A stretch of DNA of 64,000 nucleotides from Macrothele yani (Eukaryota > Arthropoda > Arachnida > Araneae > Macrothelidae): NCBI GenBank assembly GCA_039090855.1, contig CM077025.1, forward strand, positions 99,676,489-99,740,488, given 5' to 3'. Shown here piece after piece: positions 33,064 through 46,200 of the stretch. Position 1 is the stretch's first letter, and the number at the start of each line of letters is the position of its first letter. The notes below the pieces were generated by a model. That model saw nothing but the letters and a program-made list of their open reading frames with translations. It searched no databases and was not told where the DNA came from. The translations under genes were made by a program, and so were the position numbers.

Positions 33064-33151
33064 GAAGAACCTGGATCTGAACCTCCAAAGAGTAGTATTT
33101 CTCATACTAGCTTCAATTATATCAACAGCATCATTGGTTCTGGAATAGTTG
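33064..33151 (+). CDS. SLC38A11: SLC38A11-like transporter, exon a (N-terminus/TM1)
   Basis: 88-base exon bordered by CAG before 33064 and GTAGGT after 33151. It encodes EEPGSEPPKSSISHTSFNYI and NSIIGSGIVG, i.e. the end of a hydrophilic N-terminal tail and the first half of transmembrane segment 1 with the SIIGSGI signature of the SLC38 (sodium-coupled neutral amino-acid transporter) family. It ends after the first base of a Gly codon (phase 1), which the next exon completes. The start codon and earlier residues must lie in an upstream exon, not located. The product should sit in a membrane and co-transport amino acids with sodium, going by the family. The match to SLC38A11 rather than other members rests on the joint exon sequences and is likely but not certain. 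Confidence 0.8.
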
Positions 33152-33234
33152 GTAGGTTTGCATTCATGCACACATTCATAAATTCTTAATGTGTTTTCCC
33201 AGTTCAGCATTATTACTTAGTATTTATAATATGT

Positions 33235-33291
<57 letters not shown>

Positions 33292-33330
33292 TGAGAGAGA
33301 GTGAGTGAGTGAGTGTGTGAGTGTGTGTGG
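33235..33330. repeat. GT/GAGT microsatellite
   Basis: A GT run of about 25 units passing into GAGA and GAGT/GTGT units. Intronic. Confidence 0.95.
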
Positions 33331-34786
33331 GGGGAGCAGTATTTTACTGATATTTTTATGGTTTTAATTGGACATTTTTAAATTAAAAACATTTTAATTA
33401 AATAGAATTATCAAAATAAATTTGCCTAAGACTGGTTAACTGTTTTTATTTGTTTTATTAGTTTTTTATACTATAAGTCCCCACTGAATTTGCTCTACGT
33501 TGATGGGATAGATGGTTCTATCAGAAAATTTCCACAAAGGGTTGTATTTATATAAATAAATTTTCCAATGAAATTGATGTCATTATCAGGGGTAGACAAA
33601 TCCAACGCATCTGAAAATTTTCACCTGGCATTTAAGTTTTCAAATTCTATTCTAAAAAATTTATTTTTCAAAATTTGAATTTCTGTTGTAAAGCTTTCAC
33701 CTCTTTAATAAAGCAACAGTGCATTATATGGATTTTTTCTGTTTGGATATTTTTGTAGACAGCTTACCGTAAAATCAGAATAATTAAGTTGCCAATATCT
33801 ATTTTTGGCACCATCGTCAGCAGAATTGTTCATTCTGCAGTCATATTGACAGGAGCAATTTAGGATGAAGTTCCATGGTGCATCCCAAGACATATACTGT
33901 ACTTGCACACATGCAGAGAAAGCATCAGGGATGTCTGTAGTTGAATCATTGTTTTTGGGGAGGTTGGGGGGCGTACAAATGTATTTATTTAGTAGTTAGT
34001 AGTGGTTTTATTGAATGATATGCACTAGAAGACAAAGCTAAACTTTCTTAAATGAAAACCTATTTTCAAATTCAACTAATTAATACAAATGCATAATATG
34101 TTCCTTAGTTTATGTTGAATTATTGATTAATATCTAACAAATTATGCATTAATTCTAACTTTTGATCACATTTCTGTATGTGAGGTTTTCGTTTAGATCG
34201 ATTATGGCCTTTTTTTATTTTCCTCTTGTAAAAAAAATATTCTAGCTCCTGAAGAAAAGGAGCTGACACCTGAAAATTTTGGGGTTTTGTCTACTTCGGA
34301 ACAGTATTAGTAGTTTATGACTTTTGTTTCTGAAGGAAAATGATCAGTTTTAATGTGTTATGAGTTGTGCAAAATCATTTTTTAAAATACATTAAATGCT
34401 TTTTAGATATTAGTTTAAATGCAGACTGACAGCTCACTCAAACTGTATGGTTATCCCAGTAAATTATGGACAACATAGATTATTTGCTTTGGATTTTTCT
34501 TTATTGATGTTCTAGGCATGGCTGTTGGTTTAATTTCCCCCTTGTAAATAAATGTAATTTAAAATAATTCATGTTTCATTTTTAAGCAAATGGTTCTGTA
34601 AGGAATTTTTTTTTACCCTTATTGTAAAACTTGAAGAGTATGAAATATACAGTGGAACCTCGGTTATACATTTTTCTACTGGATGCCTTTACAAAATGTA
34701 TAAAAGAAATTTCAAATTGTAAAATACTATTGTAAAGTTTTGAATGCTTTCTAAAATAAAAAAGGAAAGGCAGATAACTTGTACAC

Positions 34787-34787
34787 A

Positions 34788-34840
<53 letters not shown>

Positions 34841-34842
34841 TT
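34787..34842. repeat. AC microsatellite
   Basis: About 25 AC units. Intronic. Frames rich in Cys-Val read through it on the minus strand and are artefacts. Confidence 0.95.
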
Positions 34843-35167
34843 TCAGGTTGCACTAATTTATAATGTAAGACATGCACACATGAATACTTTGTTTGCTACC
34901 TTAAGCCTAAGTATATTTTGACTTTTGTATTAATGTTTTTTATTCTAATTTCATTATAAAAACTATGTTAAGAAATTCTGTACCATTTCATATTTTCAAT
35001 ATATGGAAAAAAACTTACCCTTGAAATACTAGATAGTAAATCAAAATATGATTTTGTTTTATATTCAGTACCCCATTACACATTCTTTACTGATGAACAT
35101 CACTATTTTCAAAGCAGTTTGCCCACTAGTTGATTTACCATTAAGGCCAAGTAAAATATTTTATGCC

Positions 35168-35395
35168 TTCCCGGTGGTGCAGTGGTCTAAGCACTGGCTT
35201 CTGACCATTCATCTGAGATCAGTCTGGGTTCATATCCCAGTGAGGCACAGATGTTATATTTGTCTTACAGTACTAACTTTCTTCCTTCCCTGAAACCAGT
35301 GGTCTGTAATTAGGGACAGGTGGCTGCTTATTTATAGCGCATCAAGTTGCTCACGGTGGTCGTTAAACCTTCAGCAAAAACAACAACGAATCTAT
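35168..35395 (+). mobile_element. tRNA-derived SINE, best-preserved copy
   Basis: The head has an A box (GGTGGTGCAGTGGTCTAAGC) and B box (GGGTTCATATCCC) with tRNA-like spacing. The body includes CCTTCCCTGAAACCAGTGGT and TAATTAGGGACAGGTGGCTG, and the tail TTGCTCACGGTGGTCG runs into an A-rich CAAAAACAACAACG end. Partial copies lie at 7668, 15188 (antisense), 17222 (antisense) and 47975. Confidence 0.85.
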
Positions 35396-36423
35396 AATCT
35401 TTGCTTGTTTCAAATTTCTTGAATTCAAAGAAAAGATAGAACTGTGAATGTAATTAAGTAAATTTTCAGTTGCATCACTTATTTCATTGCTGGAAAAAAA
35501 TGGCATCCCAATTCTCTCAGAGTTGTAACATACCGGGTTATTCAGGGTCGTAGCTACCGGGGAAGCAGTGAAATAAGTGATGCTTCCCCGAGGGTTGAAA
35601 GAAACTGAAAATGTAACTAAAAGAGAAAGTTACATGCTTCAGTATCTTCTTTTTATAGACTTCAGTCAGTCTCATACAATGTTTCTTGCAACTAACAAGG
35701 GTGCAGAGTAACATAGATTATGAGGTGTGAACATCTCATATCCATGAAGGGAATTTTGCAAAACAGTGGATGGAGGCTTAGAAAACAATATGTTGATATG
35801 CCTAACCTCCATGACCTTTCCAAACATATCATTGGGATGAAGAGCTAATTAATCATTCATGCTCTGTCACAGAAAGTTTTATCAGCGTTTAACCTTGAAC
35901 GGAACTTTTCCAAGCCCTAGCCATAAGTCTTCTCCATATTGTTACGTTCACTATCTGATATTCATTCATTCTTGTGCTTGCTTGTTTTTTGTTCTGCATT
36001 TTCATGGAGTGTTGTGTTGCCAGCATTCACATAATGTTTACGCTTTACTTGGTATTTACGACTTGTGAACCCTTGGGTATTTACCTAGTTTTTACGTTTT
36101 TTGTAAAATAATGTCAAAAACCTGCAGTGCGATTTTTGGCATAATTTTACACTTTTTTACATTTTAATTTTGACATAATTTTTGACATGATCATATAATT
36201 TTTCTATAACAGTGATGTGAGAAAGTAAAACTCACAAATTACAGTATTTGAGTAGATGTGGGGAAATTTTGAACTTGAAGAAGCATAATTTCAAGTCTTG
36301 TGCTCCCAGATAAGAAAAGCTTACTGTGGTCCTGAGGTTATATATAAAATAATCAAAGAGCTGTGCATTTTTGATAATCTGAACTTCAAATTTAGCATAT
36401 AGTTGCAAAAAGCATATAAATTA

Positions 36424-37760
36424 CAAGGAGTGTTCAAATGAAAAGGTACGAAACGACACTGTGGGTATAAATGAAGACTTTATTAAAAGTATACACCATA
36501 GGCCGTAGCACAACGATCTCATTGATTAACGAGCCGAAGGATTCCTTGTTCCCAGAATTCCTGTGGCCGTGACGAGACCCAGTCCTGCACAGCGTCCTTG
36601 AGTTCATCGTCCGAGTGGAAGCGCTTCCCTTTCAGATGTTTTTTCAGGGGACCAAACACATGAAAATTGCAGGGCGACATGTCCGGGCTGTAGGGCGGAT
36701 GGTATAGCTGCTCCCACTGGAACTTGGCCAGTTCCGCGTGTGTGACCCTGGAGACGTGTGGACGCGCGTTATCATGGAGCAGAACCACACCCTCCGTGAG
36801 CAGCCCCGGTCTTTTGTTCTTGATGGACCTGCGTAGGCTTCGGAGTGTCTCACAGTACACATCGGAGTTAATGGTTCGTCTGTGCTGGAGGAATTCAACA
36901 AGTAGTGGACCTTGGACGTCGAAAAGACGGTAAGCAACACCTTGCCTGCTGACGCCACGGCTTTGAACTTTTTAGGGGAGGTGACGACGCATGCTTCCAT
37001 TGCATGCTGTCCCACTTTGTCTCTGGCTCGTAGTGATGGCACCAGCTCTCATCACCTGTGACGATCCGCTCCACGAAAGCGGGGTCTAAATGATACCGAA
37101 ACAGATGTTGAAGTGCTAGCCCCATACGCAGTTTCTTTTGCTGGTCGGTGAGCTGCTTCGGAACCCACTGCGCGCACACCTTCCGATAACGCAACCTGTC
37201 GTGAACAATTGTCCACACTGTTCCAACGCTGACATCATCCTCCACCGCCAACATTCGCAATGTGACACGCCAATCACCTCTCACTAGGTCGTCCACCTTG
37301 TCGATGAGATCGGCCGTGATGACTGTGTTTGCCTGGCCTGGTCTCGGGTCATCAACCAAACTCTCACGGCCTGCACGAAAACGGGCACTCCATTTTCTCA
37401 CTGACTTGTCGGACACACAGTCTTCCCTATATATGGTCACCATCCGGCGATGAATAGCGGCCGGTTTAACACCTTCCGCTGTCAGAAATCGTATAACGCC
37501 TTGCTGCTCCTCAATCGTCAAATTTTGCAATGTGAACACCATCCTGTCCTCACACGCACTGCCGCGTCAATTGGACGGCGCTCTTTATAAGAGTTCTGCT
37601 CTCTCCTGCGCATGCGGGGGCCCGCTCATGCTCCGATCCACGCCGGCGACTCCAATCGCATCCCTAGATGTGTCGCTACATTCTCCCATAGCGGCATAGG
37701 CAAATATGTTAACGGTTTCGTTCTTATGACGTTTCGTACCTTTTCATTTGAACACCCTTA
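36424..37760 (-). mobile_element. Mariner transposon
   Basis: Ends are matching inverted repeats of about 30 bases: TGTTCAAATGAAAAGGTACG on the left (from 36431) and its complement on the right (to about 37754), with TA nearby at both sides. At ~1.34 kb the size is that of a complete mariner. It carries one transposase gene on the minus strand. The region is clearly more GC-rich than the host intron, suggesting a fairly recent arrival. Confidence 0.92.
36519..37542 (-). pseudogene. Mariner transposase with two frameshifts
   Basis: Starts at ATG 37540-37542. The first 180 or so residues are open and contain the helix-turn-helix region (QQGVIRFLTAEGVKPAAIHR; later VSVGTVWTIVHDRL) and the first catalytic Asp in VTGDESWCHHYEPETK. 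Shifts near 36990 and 36920 move the frame twice (KKFKAVASAGKVLL is in the middle frame). The C-terminal part then reads VVLLHDNARPHVSR (second Asp), YSPDMSPCNFHVFGPLKKHL (third Asp, DD34D spacing as in mariners) and ends after FWEQGILRLVNQ at about 36519. A full mariner transposase is about 345 residues, which this span fits. Inactive because of the two shifts. Confidence 0.9.
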
Positions 37761-37943
37761 TAATTACATATAACCGAGTTGAAAAAGCAATAGAAACTAC
37801 AGTAAACTATCGGGACTAGTGTAGAAAAATGCATAACCAGGAAACATGTAACCAAGGTTCCACTGTATATGTTGTGGCAATTTGCTTTCTCTTTTATTTT
37901 GTTTGTTTGCTTAACTACTGTTTAAACAACCTATTTATTTTAG

Positions 37944-38077
37944 GCATTCCATATGCTCTGAAACAAGTAGGGTTTGGTATGGGTATCATACTTCTGCTGG
38001 TTATAGCTGTAGCAACTGATTATTCACTTTGTATTCTAATCAAGGCAGCTAATGACATTGGAGTCACAACCTACCAG
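37944..38077 (+). CDS. SLC38A11: SLC38A11-like transporter, exon b (TM1-TM2)
   Basis: 134-base exon with TTTTAG before and GTGATG after. Joined to the preceding exon it completes the Gly codon and encodes GIPYALKQVGFGMGIILLLV and, further on, ATDYSLCILIKAANDIGVTTYQ: the second half of transmembrane segment 1 (G-PYALKQ is the family motif) and all of segment 2 with its D-SL-LLI end. It ends exactly on a codon (phase 0) at TYQ, the residues that end the equivalent exon region in SLC38A11. No break. The residue pattern V-ATDYSLCILIK is closest, from memory, to SLC38A11. Confidence 0.88.
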
Positions 38078-40199
38078 GTGATGTATTGTCTTTATAAGTA
38101 ATATTTCATAAGTAGAGTTTGTTCTCTGAATCTGAATTAATTTTCACTTTTATATGTATATATGTGCTGCGTTTTCAGTCCTTTGTGTAACTCATTAGTG
38201 TTTTTCTCAATCACTATATTTGCTCTATTCTATAGGGAGGATTTATTTCACCAATAAAAAAAGAAGGGAAAGAGGGGAAAATCTGCAGATCATGTCATAG
38301 AAATTAATAGAAAAATTGACTGTCAGAAATAAATGGCACACATACAATATTTGGCATTTCTAGGCCAAAAATAATCCTCTGTCTGATAAATACAGTTATG
38401 TACCTAAAGGGGAAAACAAAAAAAAATTCATAAAGAAAATTTGCTACAGTTTTTTGTGGCTAAATGTTTTATTGTCTCTTCAGATGATCTTCACAGTGAG
38501 ATATTTAGGCACCAGGAAAAAATCTCATGCCGTGCTAATAAAAAAAATTCCCTCTTGTATGTTGACTGTGAAACTGAAAATATTATTAAAAAAAATAACA
38601 TACTTTTCTCAAGTTTCCTTTTTTCCAGCTTCAGAGTTTTAAATTTTTCAGTATGCATGGTAAAAATCTGCCTTTTTTGTGGTCTTCAAAGTTTTTGAAC
38701 ATATAGCTGTTGAAGCCTTGAATTTGTATAAAATATTATACTGCAGTTTCTAGTAAGTTCTGGGTGAAAATATAATGGTTGTTGGCTGTGGGAAGTCAGG
38801 ACAAAAATGAATGTAAAAGCTTCTTAAAAACAATATTTTGGAAACTATTTAAAACTATTAAATTCCTTTCAGCCTTCTTCTGAGGCATTTCCCTAAGGTT
38901 TGAAATAAAAATCAGCCTCCAGTACATTTCATTGGCCTGTGCTGTTTTTTTTTCAGTAAGATGTGCTCAATGGTGGTACCACCGATCAGTCTGACAAGAT
39001 TGCTGATTTGCCACTGGGTTTCACATTCCTCACGGGGTTTCTCCACCACCAAACTTAGGGACATATCATCTTAAGAACAATAAAAGGTTATAATTTTTCA
39101 AAAGCATTTACATTTGTTTCATGTAGACTCTTCCCAAAACTAGCAGTGCTATATTTTTGTGCAGCCCTTACCAGAAACAGCAGTAATTATATTTTATATG
39201 AATTTTAAACTTTATTGGGGACTTCAGCAGACATATTTTCAAAAACTTCAAAGACCATAAAAAAAAATTGTACCCCACAAGGCACGTTTTTACCTCACAA
39301 ACTGAAAAATTTCGAATTCCATGAACTCCAAAGAAGAACTTAAGAAGCCAGGATTTTCTATAGTTGTGTGCTAGGAAATAAGAAACTCCAAGACAAAGTC
39401 ATTTATTTTCTAATATATTATTTTCATTTTTAAAGTGAATACTGCATACAAGGAAAAGAAAACATTTTAGCATGATATGAGAGTTTTCCTTAGTGCCCAA
39501 ACATGTTAATGTGAAAAGTATCTGAACAGATAATGAAACTTTTAGTTGCATTGAGATAAACACATTTAAATAAAATGAGATAAACACATTTTTGAAATTT
39601 TGGGGGATTGTGATTTTCCCCCAAAATTTCTGCTTCTGTTTTTTTTATGGGATTTGTACAGATGAAATTTACTTGTGACTATAATTTTGGGCTAAAACTC
39701 AGTCTTGTCATGTGGTCACAACTTGACCTACTTCAGTCAACTAACTTAAGATTTGGCCCTGATATTTAGTTGTGAGTTTCACCTCTATAAATTGGCCTAC
39801 TTTAGTTGTGTCTAAAAACAGACTAGGAATTATCCAGAAAACTCAGTAATAAATATGTGTGTACCTCTATAAAATTTTGTAAAATATAGTTGCAAATTTG
39901 TTTGTACATTGAAGTACCGGAGGCTGCACCTGCTGTTGTTTAGGGGGGGGGGCTCTCTTTGTGTGTACCATATTCAACCAAATGTAAGCAGTCTTGAATG
40001 TGACACAACCTTCAAAATTTTCATGTTGTTTCTTGAAAAGTATTAAAAAATAAAGTGCAATTTTTTGATGAAAATTAATTTAAAACTAATTTGTTATTTA
40101 TAGAAATATTGAAAATACGTTATTTTTAGAAATTTCATATCCTCTTACTAAATACCATTTTTTACTACATACTAGTTAAATTACAAGTTCTTTTTTCAC

Positions 40200-42416
40200 A
40201 CTTTTCTTTTAAGGCATAATGGCTTATTGCTCTTGAAAATTATGCTGTTTCTTCCAAAAGCTCTCCACGCAAGTTTTGTATGCTGATTAATTTCTTCATC
40301 AATGTGACCCTCACTTGATATCTTCTGTCAGGTCTGTTATCTCCAGCTTTCCTCCATCAAGCGATAAATCTTCATTTCTTGTAAAAGCATTGAACATCAC
40401 TTTATTCTTCTGAAAGTTCATTTTTAACCCCACTTCTTTACTCTTGTCAGCAAGTTCCTGGATCATACTCTGCAGCTCTGATGGGGTAGTTGCAAAAATG
40501 ACTACGTCATCAGCAAAACGAAGGTCGGTTACATAATCTCCATTAATCTGTATCCCTTTGTTTTCCCAGTTCAGTGATTGAAAGACATTCTCCAATGTGG
40601 CATTAAAGAGCTTCGGAGATATGGTGTCACCTTGTCTCACTCCCTTTCCAATTTTTATGTGTGTTGTATTTTCAAACAGCCGAATCTTTGCACTTGCATT
40701 TTCTTAGATGTTATTAATATTATTAATGTATGCATCTTCAATACTGCAGGATTTCAGAGCCATTGTAACTGCTGATGGTTTCACCGAATCAAAGGCTTTT
40801 TCATAATCGATAAAAGCCATGCACAATGGAAGTTCATATTCCCTTGCTCTTTCAATTAGTTCTCTCAGTATGTGGATATTATCTATTGTGCTGTAGCTAC
40901 TCCTGAATCCAGTTTGTTCTCTCAGTTGAGCCATGTCCAGTGTTACCTTCAAGCGGCGTGAAAGAACTTTAGTGAATATTTTATAAACCACTGAGAGGAG
41001 GCTGATAGGTCTGTAGTTCCTGAGATCCTCAATGTCACCTTTTTTATGTAGCAGGATCATTTTACAGTTGTTCCAATCCTCAGGAATCTTCCCTTCATTA
41101 AGGCATCGAGTGAAAATTTGGGAAAGTACTGTTTCGATTTCTCCACTTGTTTCTTGTATGATATGTACAGTAATTCCATCTTCTCCTGAAGCTTTTCCCC
41201 ACTTCATGTTCTTGATTGCAGGTGCAACTTCTGCTGGGAGGACTGGAAGAACTCTGGTACCTTTCATGATGTCTGGAGTACATGTATCATCCCTTTCATA
41301 TAATTTGGAGTAGAAATCTTTCACTCTTGTCAAAATTTTGCCTCTATTTCTTGTTACAGAACCATCTTCTTTTCTCAGTGCCATTATCTGTTTTCTTCCC
41401 TTACTGAGATGTCCCTTTGCTATATTTAGGCTTTGGTTCTTTTCAATTGCTTTCCTTACTAGTTCACATTTGAATTTCCTTACGTCTTCAGTGATACTTT
41501 TTCATACTGTCTTTCATAGCTCTATATATTCCACTTTGGAAGTCACATCTTCTTTAGTTGTCCTCATCTCTCTTCTTTTTTGCATCAACATTTTGGTTTT
41601 TCCTGATAATTTGTTCACATGCAACTTGTTCTTAGACCCAGCTAATTTTGTTGCTGTTTCCATAAGAGCCTTGGTTATTTTTCTGTTAACTTCAGAAATA
41701 TCCTCTTCTTCCCATGTTAGGCCTTCTAAAGCAGAGAATCTGTTCTTCAGTTCCAACTTGAAGGTATTATGGTGTTTTTTAAGGTAGGTTATGTCAATAC
41801 ATTTTGTTTGTTTTATGAGCTTGCCACGTTTGAGTTTAGTGTTGAGGTGCATCTTACATCTCTCCAATCTATGGTCACTACCTGTGTTGAACTTGTTTAA
41901 CACACTGCAGTCTTCTATGACGAATTTTTTGTTACACATAATAAAATCAATTTCACTTGCCGTCCCATTTGGATGTCTCCATGTCCATTTCCTGTGTGGC
42001 TTTTTCTTGAAAAAGGAGTTAGTTCCTGATGAAAAACCCTTCTGCCCCTGCAAACTCTATGAGAGTATTTCCCCACTGGTTTCTATTGCCGTGACCGAAT
42101 TTACCTACTGAAGTTTCATTCTGTTGCCGTTGCCCTATTTTTGCATTGAAATCTCCCATAATTATCTTCAAGTGCTGCTTACCTTTATTATTTAGATGAC
42201 GAATTTCCTCATAAAATTCTTCAATTTCTTCTTCAGGATGACTTGTGGTTGGTGCATAAGTTTGAATAATCTGAGCCTTGTATCTTCTCGAGAGTTGAAT
42301 AACGAGTCGTGCAGCTCTTCTGTCAGAGGAACTTTCAACTTCTACAACTTTATCCTTTTTATCCTCCTACAACTTTATCCTTTTCATGCTCCTACAACTT
42401 TATCCTTTTCACATAC
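40200..42416 (-). mobile_element. RTE-type LINE copy 3, internal fragment
   Basis: Minus-strand RTE covering the C-terminal part of the endonuclease through RT, in pieces: 41514-42053 (SDHRL-type region GSDHRLERC, linker), 40704-41384 ([26 protein letters not shown]) and 40311-40640 ([20 protein letters not shown]). The 3' ~430 bases of coding sequence and the GAT tail are missing (break at about 40200), and the 5' break at about 42342 lies inside the endonuclease. The latter border carries three copies of a 25-base unit beginning CTACAACTTTATCCTTTT. Loss of the 3' end is unusual for a LINE, since priming starts there. Confidence 0.9.
42342..42416. repeat. 25-base triplication at an RTE break
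   Basis: Three successive ~25-base units start CTACAACTTTATCCTTTT; only the first few bases belong to the normal RTE sequence (CTATAACTTTATCCTT in copy 2). The array sits exactly at the 5' border of the RTE fragment. Confidence 0.85.
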
Positions 42417-43260
42417 TTGTTGTTAAATATTAATGTACGTAATATTTTTTTAATTTCTCAAAGAGAAGGCAAATTATGTTTACTAACAATTATTTTGGAT
42501 AAAAATATATTAAAAAACATGCATGTTATCTTCAAGCCAACCTGTTTCTTACATTGAGCTTGTTTGTTGATTTGCTGAAAAAAATCCCCCAAAAAAACTT
42601 TTTGCTGGTTCAACTGCCTTCCTGGTTGAATTATTAGATAAGTGAAGTTCATAGAAGCTTGTAACCACAACTGAAATTTGTGTGTTATTTTATATCCACA
42701 TTTTGATAACATGCAAACAGTGCACCATGTTTCAAAAAATGTCAAACTTGATTGTTGTTAAGCAAACATTTCTTACTTAATTTTTTTTTATGTTGCTGTT
42801 TCTCATTTATGTCCACCAAAACTTGATCTGAGTCTTGAAGAAATCATGTATAGTTTAACTGTTAACTAACTGTTTGGAACAGAAATTTACACAGCACACC
42901 AAAAGTCAGTTAAACCCATGATAATATGTATGTAGAATTCCTGTTTATTCAGATAGACTTAACTACTTGTAATGACAAATCTGCCTCACAGGTGGCAGCA
43001 CAGTATACTTTACACATCTACACACTAGTTGCAGAGCAGAGAGTGGAAGAGTGAAGAGAGGCAGTGAAGTTGGTCGTTGGTGGTTGTTCGTTGTGTGGAA
43101 TGAATCCGTTTAAGTTGTTAATTATTGTCTTGTGTTACTTGTGTTGTGTGTTCGAATAAAGTGTTAAGAATATGATGGCTGTTCATTGTAGTAGTGCAAG
43201 ATTGAATTCCTCTAGATGCCACAGGTCTTATATATATATATATATAGGGATGTAAGGTCA

Positions 43261-46200
43261 GGTGATGCGTAACATCACAGCCTCTCCTTGACAAATGTCA
43301 ACCCCGCCTTCTCGTGGTGCATCCTGTTCCCACTAAAGGGGCTCTGACGACCGCCAATAGCGGTATAACTATACCATCGGGATTAGAGGAAATTCTATCC
43401 CACACTCACCAACCCGCTTGGCCAGCGTGGTGAGTTATGGCCAAACCCCTCCAAAATGACTCCACAACTTAAATCTTGGCCCTCAGTCTCCGGCAGCTGG
43501 AATGTACCTGGCCAAGGCAGCGGCCAGTGCGACATGAAGGCAGAGGGTGCTAAGAATCCCCGGAGGACCGGACTAGGCTGCCATCTGATGCTGACCTTGG
43601 CAACGTACAATGGACGCTCCCTATCTTCTGATTCAAGGCTTCTTGAATTGGAAGAGGAACTACAAAGGATCAAGTGGGACATCGTGGGGCTAAGTGAGGT
43701 AAGGAGAAAAGGAGAAGATCTCATCGAACTGAAAAGTGGACATCTCTTCTACTATCGTGGGACAGATACTGGCAGAACTAGTGGTGTTGGATTTATAATA
43801 AACAAGAAACTGAAGGATAAAGTGGTAGAAGTTGAAAGTTCCTCTGACAGAGCTGCACGACTCGTTATCCAACTATCGAGAAGATACCAGGCTCAGATTA
43901 TTCAAACATATGCACCCACCACAAGTCATCCTGAAGAAGAAATTGAAGAATTTTATGAGGAAATTTGTCATCTAAATAATAAAGGTAAGCAGCACTTGAA
44001 AATAATTATGGGAGATCTCAATGCAAAAATAGGGCAACGGCAACAGAATGAAACTTCAGTAGGTAAATTCGGTCACGGCAACAGAAACCAGCGTGGAAAT
44101 ACTCTCGTTGAGTTTGCAGAGGCAGAAGGGTTTTTCATCTTGAACTCCTTCTTCAAGAAAAAGCCACACAGGAAATGGACATGGAGACATCCAAATGGGA
44201 CGACAAGTGAAATTGATTTTATTATGTGTAACAAAAAATTCGTCATAGAAGACTGCAGTGTGCTAAACAAGTTCAACACAGGTAGTGACCATAGATTGGT
44301 GAGATGTAAGATGCACCTCAACACTAAACTTGAACGTGGCAAGCTCATAAGACAAACAAAATCTATTGACATAACCAACCTTAAAAAACACCATAATACC
44401 TTCAAGTTGGAACTGAAGAACAGGTTCTCTGCTTTAGAAGGCCTAACATCGGAAGAAGTGGACATCTCTGAAGTTAACAGAAAAGTAACCAAAGCTCTTA
44501 TGGAAACAGCAACAAAATTAGCTGGGTCTAAGAACAAGTTGCATGTAAATAAATTATCAAGAAAAACGAAAATGTTGATGCAAGAAAGAAGAGAGATGAG
44601 GACAACTAAAGAAGATGTGACTTCCAAAGTGGAATATATAGAGCTATGCAAGACAGTACGAAAAAGTATCACTGAAGATGTAAGAAAATTCAACTGTGAA
44701 ATAGTGAGGAAAGCAATTGAAAACAACCAAAGCCTAAAGATAGCAAAGGGACATCTCAGTAAGGGAAGAAAACAGATTATGGCACTGAGAAAAGAAGATG
44801 GTTCTGTAACAAGGAATAGAGGCGAAATTTTGACAAGAGTGAAAGATTTCTACTCCAAATTATATGAAAGGGATGATACATGCACTCCAGACATCATGAA
44901 AGATACCAGTACCAGAGTTCCTCCAGTCCTTCCAGCAGAGGTTGCACATGCAATCAAGAACATGAAGCGGAGAAAAGCTCCAGGAGAAGATGGAATTACT
45001 GTAGACATCATACAAGAAGCAAGTGGAGAAATCGAAACAGTACTCGCCCAAATTTTCACTCGATGCCTTAATGAAGGAAAGATTCCTGAGGATTGGAACA
45101 ACGCTATAATGATCCTGCTACATAAGAAAAGCGACATTGAGGATCTCGGAAACTACAGACCTATCAGCCTCCTATCAGTAGTTTATAAAATCTTCACTAA
45201 AGTTCTTTCACACCGCTTGAAGGTAACACTGGACATGGCTCAACCGAGAGAACAAGCTGGATTCAGGAGTGGCTACAGCACAATAGATCATATCCATGTG
45301 CTGAGAGAACTAACTGAAAGAGCGAGGGAATATGAACTTCCATTGTGCATGGCTTTTATCGATTATGAAAAAGCCTTTGATTCGGTGAAACCATCAGCAG
45401 TTACAATGGCTCTGAAAACCTGCGGTATTGAAGTAGCATACATTAATATTATTAATAACATCTATGAAAATGCAAGTGCAAAGATTAGGCTGTTTGAAAA
45501 TACAACACACATAAAAATTGGAAAGGGAGTGAGACAAGGTGACACCATATCTCCGAAGCTCTTTAATGCCACATTGGAGGGTGTTTTTCTGTCACTGAGC
45601 TGGGAAAACAAGGGGATAAAGATTAATGGAGATTATCTAACCCACCTTCGTTTTGCTGATGACGTAGTCATTTTTGCAACTAGCCCATCAGAGCTGCAGA
45701 GTATGATCCAGGAACTTGCTGACAAGAGTAAAGAAGTGGGATTAAAAATGAACTTTCAGAAGACAAAAGTGATGTTCAATGCTTTTACAAGAAATGAAGA
45801 TTTATCGATTGATGGAGAAAAGCTGGAGATAACAGACACGTACGTTTATCTTGGACAGCAGATATCAAGTGAGGGTCACATTGATGAAGAAATTAATCGG
45901 CGTACAAAACTTGCCTGGAGAGCTTTTGGAAGAAACAGCATAATTTTCAAGAGCAATATGCCATTATGTCTTAAAAGAAAAGTGTTTGATCAATGCATCC
46001 TTCCAGTGCTTACGTATGGTGCAGAGACGTGGACCTTAACTAAAAGAGACATACAAAGGCTGCAGACAACTCAAAGAAGCATGGAGAGGTGCATACTTGG
46101 TGTAACCAGGAGAGATAAGAAGAGGAACTCGTGGATCCGAAAAATGACAAGAGTGGAAGACATCGTGATCAGAGTTAAATCCCTGAAATGGCAATGGGCT

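Larger units (their letters stand above)
34650..37865. mobile_element. Pogo/Tigger-type TIR pair with nested insertions
   Basis: The left end CAGTGGAACCTCGGTTATAC (34650-34669) and the right end, complement of CAGTGGAACCTTGGTTAC (to 37865), are inverted repeats that also share a TGCATTTTTCTAC-like block further in. TA flanks both (34648-34649, 37866-37867). CAGTGGAACC ends of this kind are typical of pogo/Tigger-related elements and their MITEs. No matching transposase is seen; most of the interior is later insertions (AC microsatellite, SINE, mariner). The right end lies 78 bases upstream of an exon. Confidence 0.65.
33152..37943 (+). other. SLC38A11-like gene, intron filled with repeats
   Basis: 4792-base intron, GT...AG. 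It holds a long GT microsatellite (33235-33330), an AC microsatellite, a pogo-type TIR pair, a SINE and a mariner, listed separately. No exon-like coding stretch is visible between the two flanking exons, and their phases join without one. Confidence 0.75.

Noticed and set aside
34582..34877. Cys-Val repeat ORFs
   Set aside because: They are translations of the AC microsatellite.
43228..43260. TA run upstream of RTE copy 4 as a promoter or target duplication
   Set aside because: No matching sequence after the GAT tail, and AT-runs are common here. No support.
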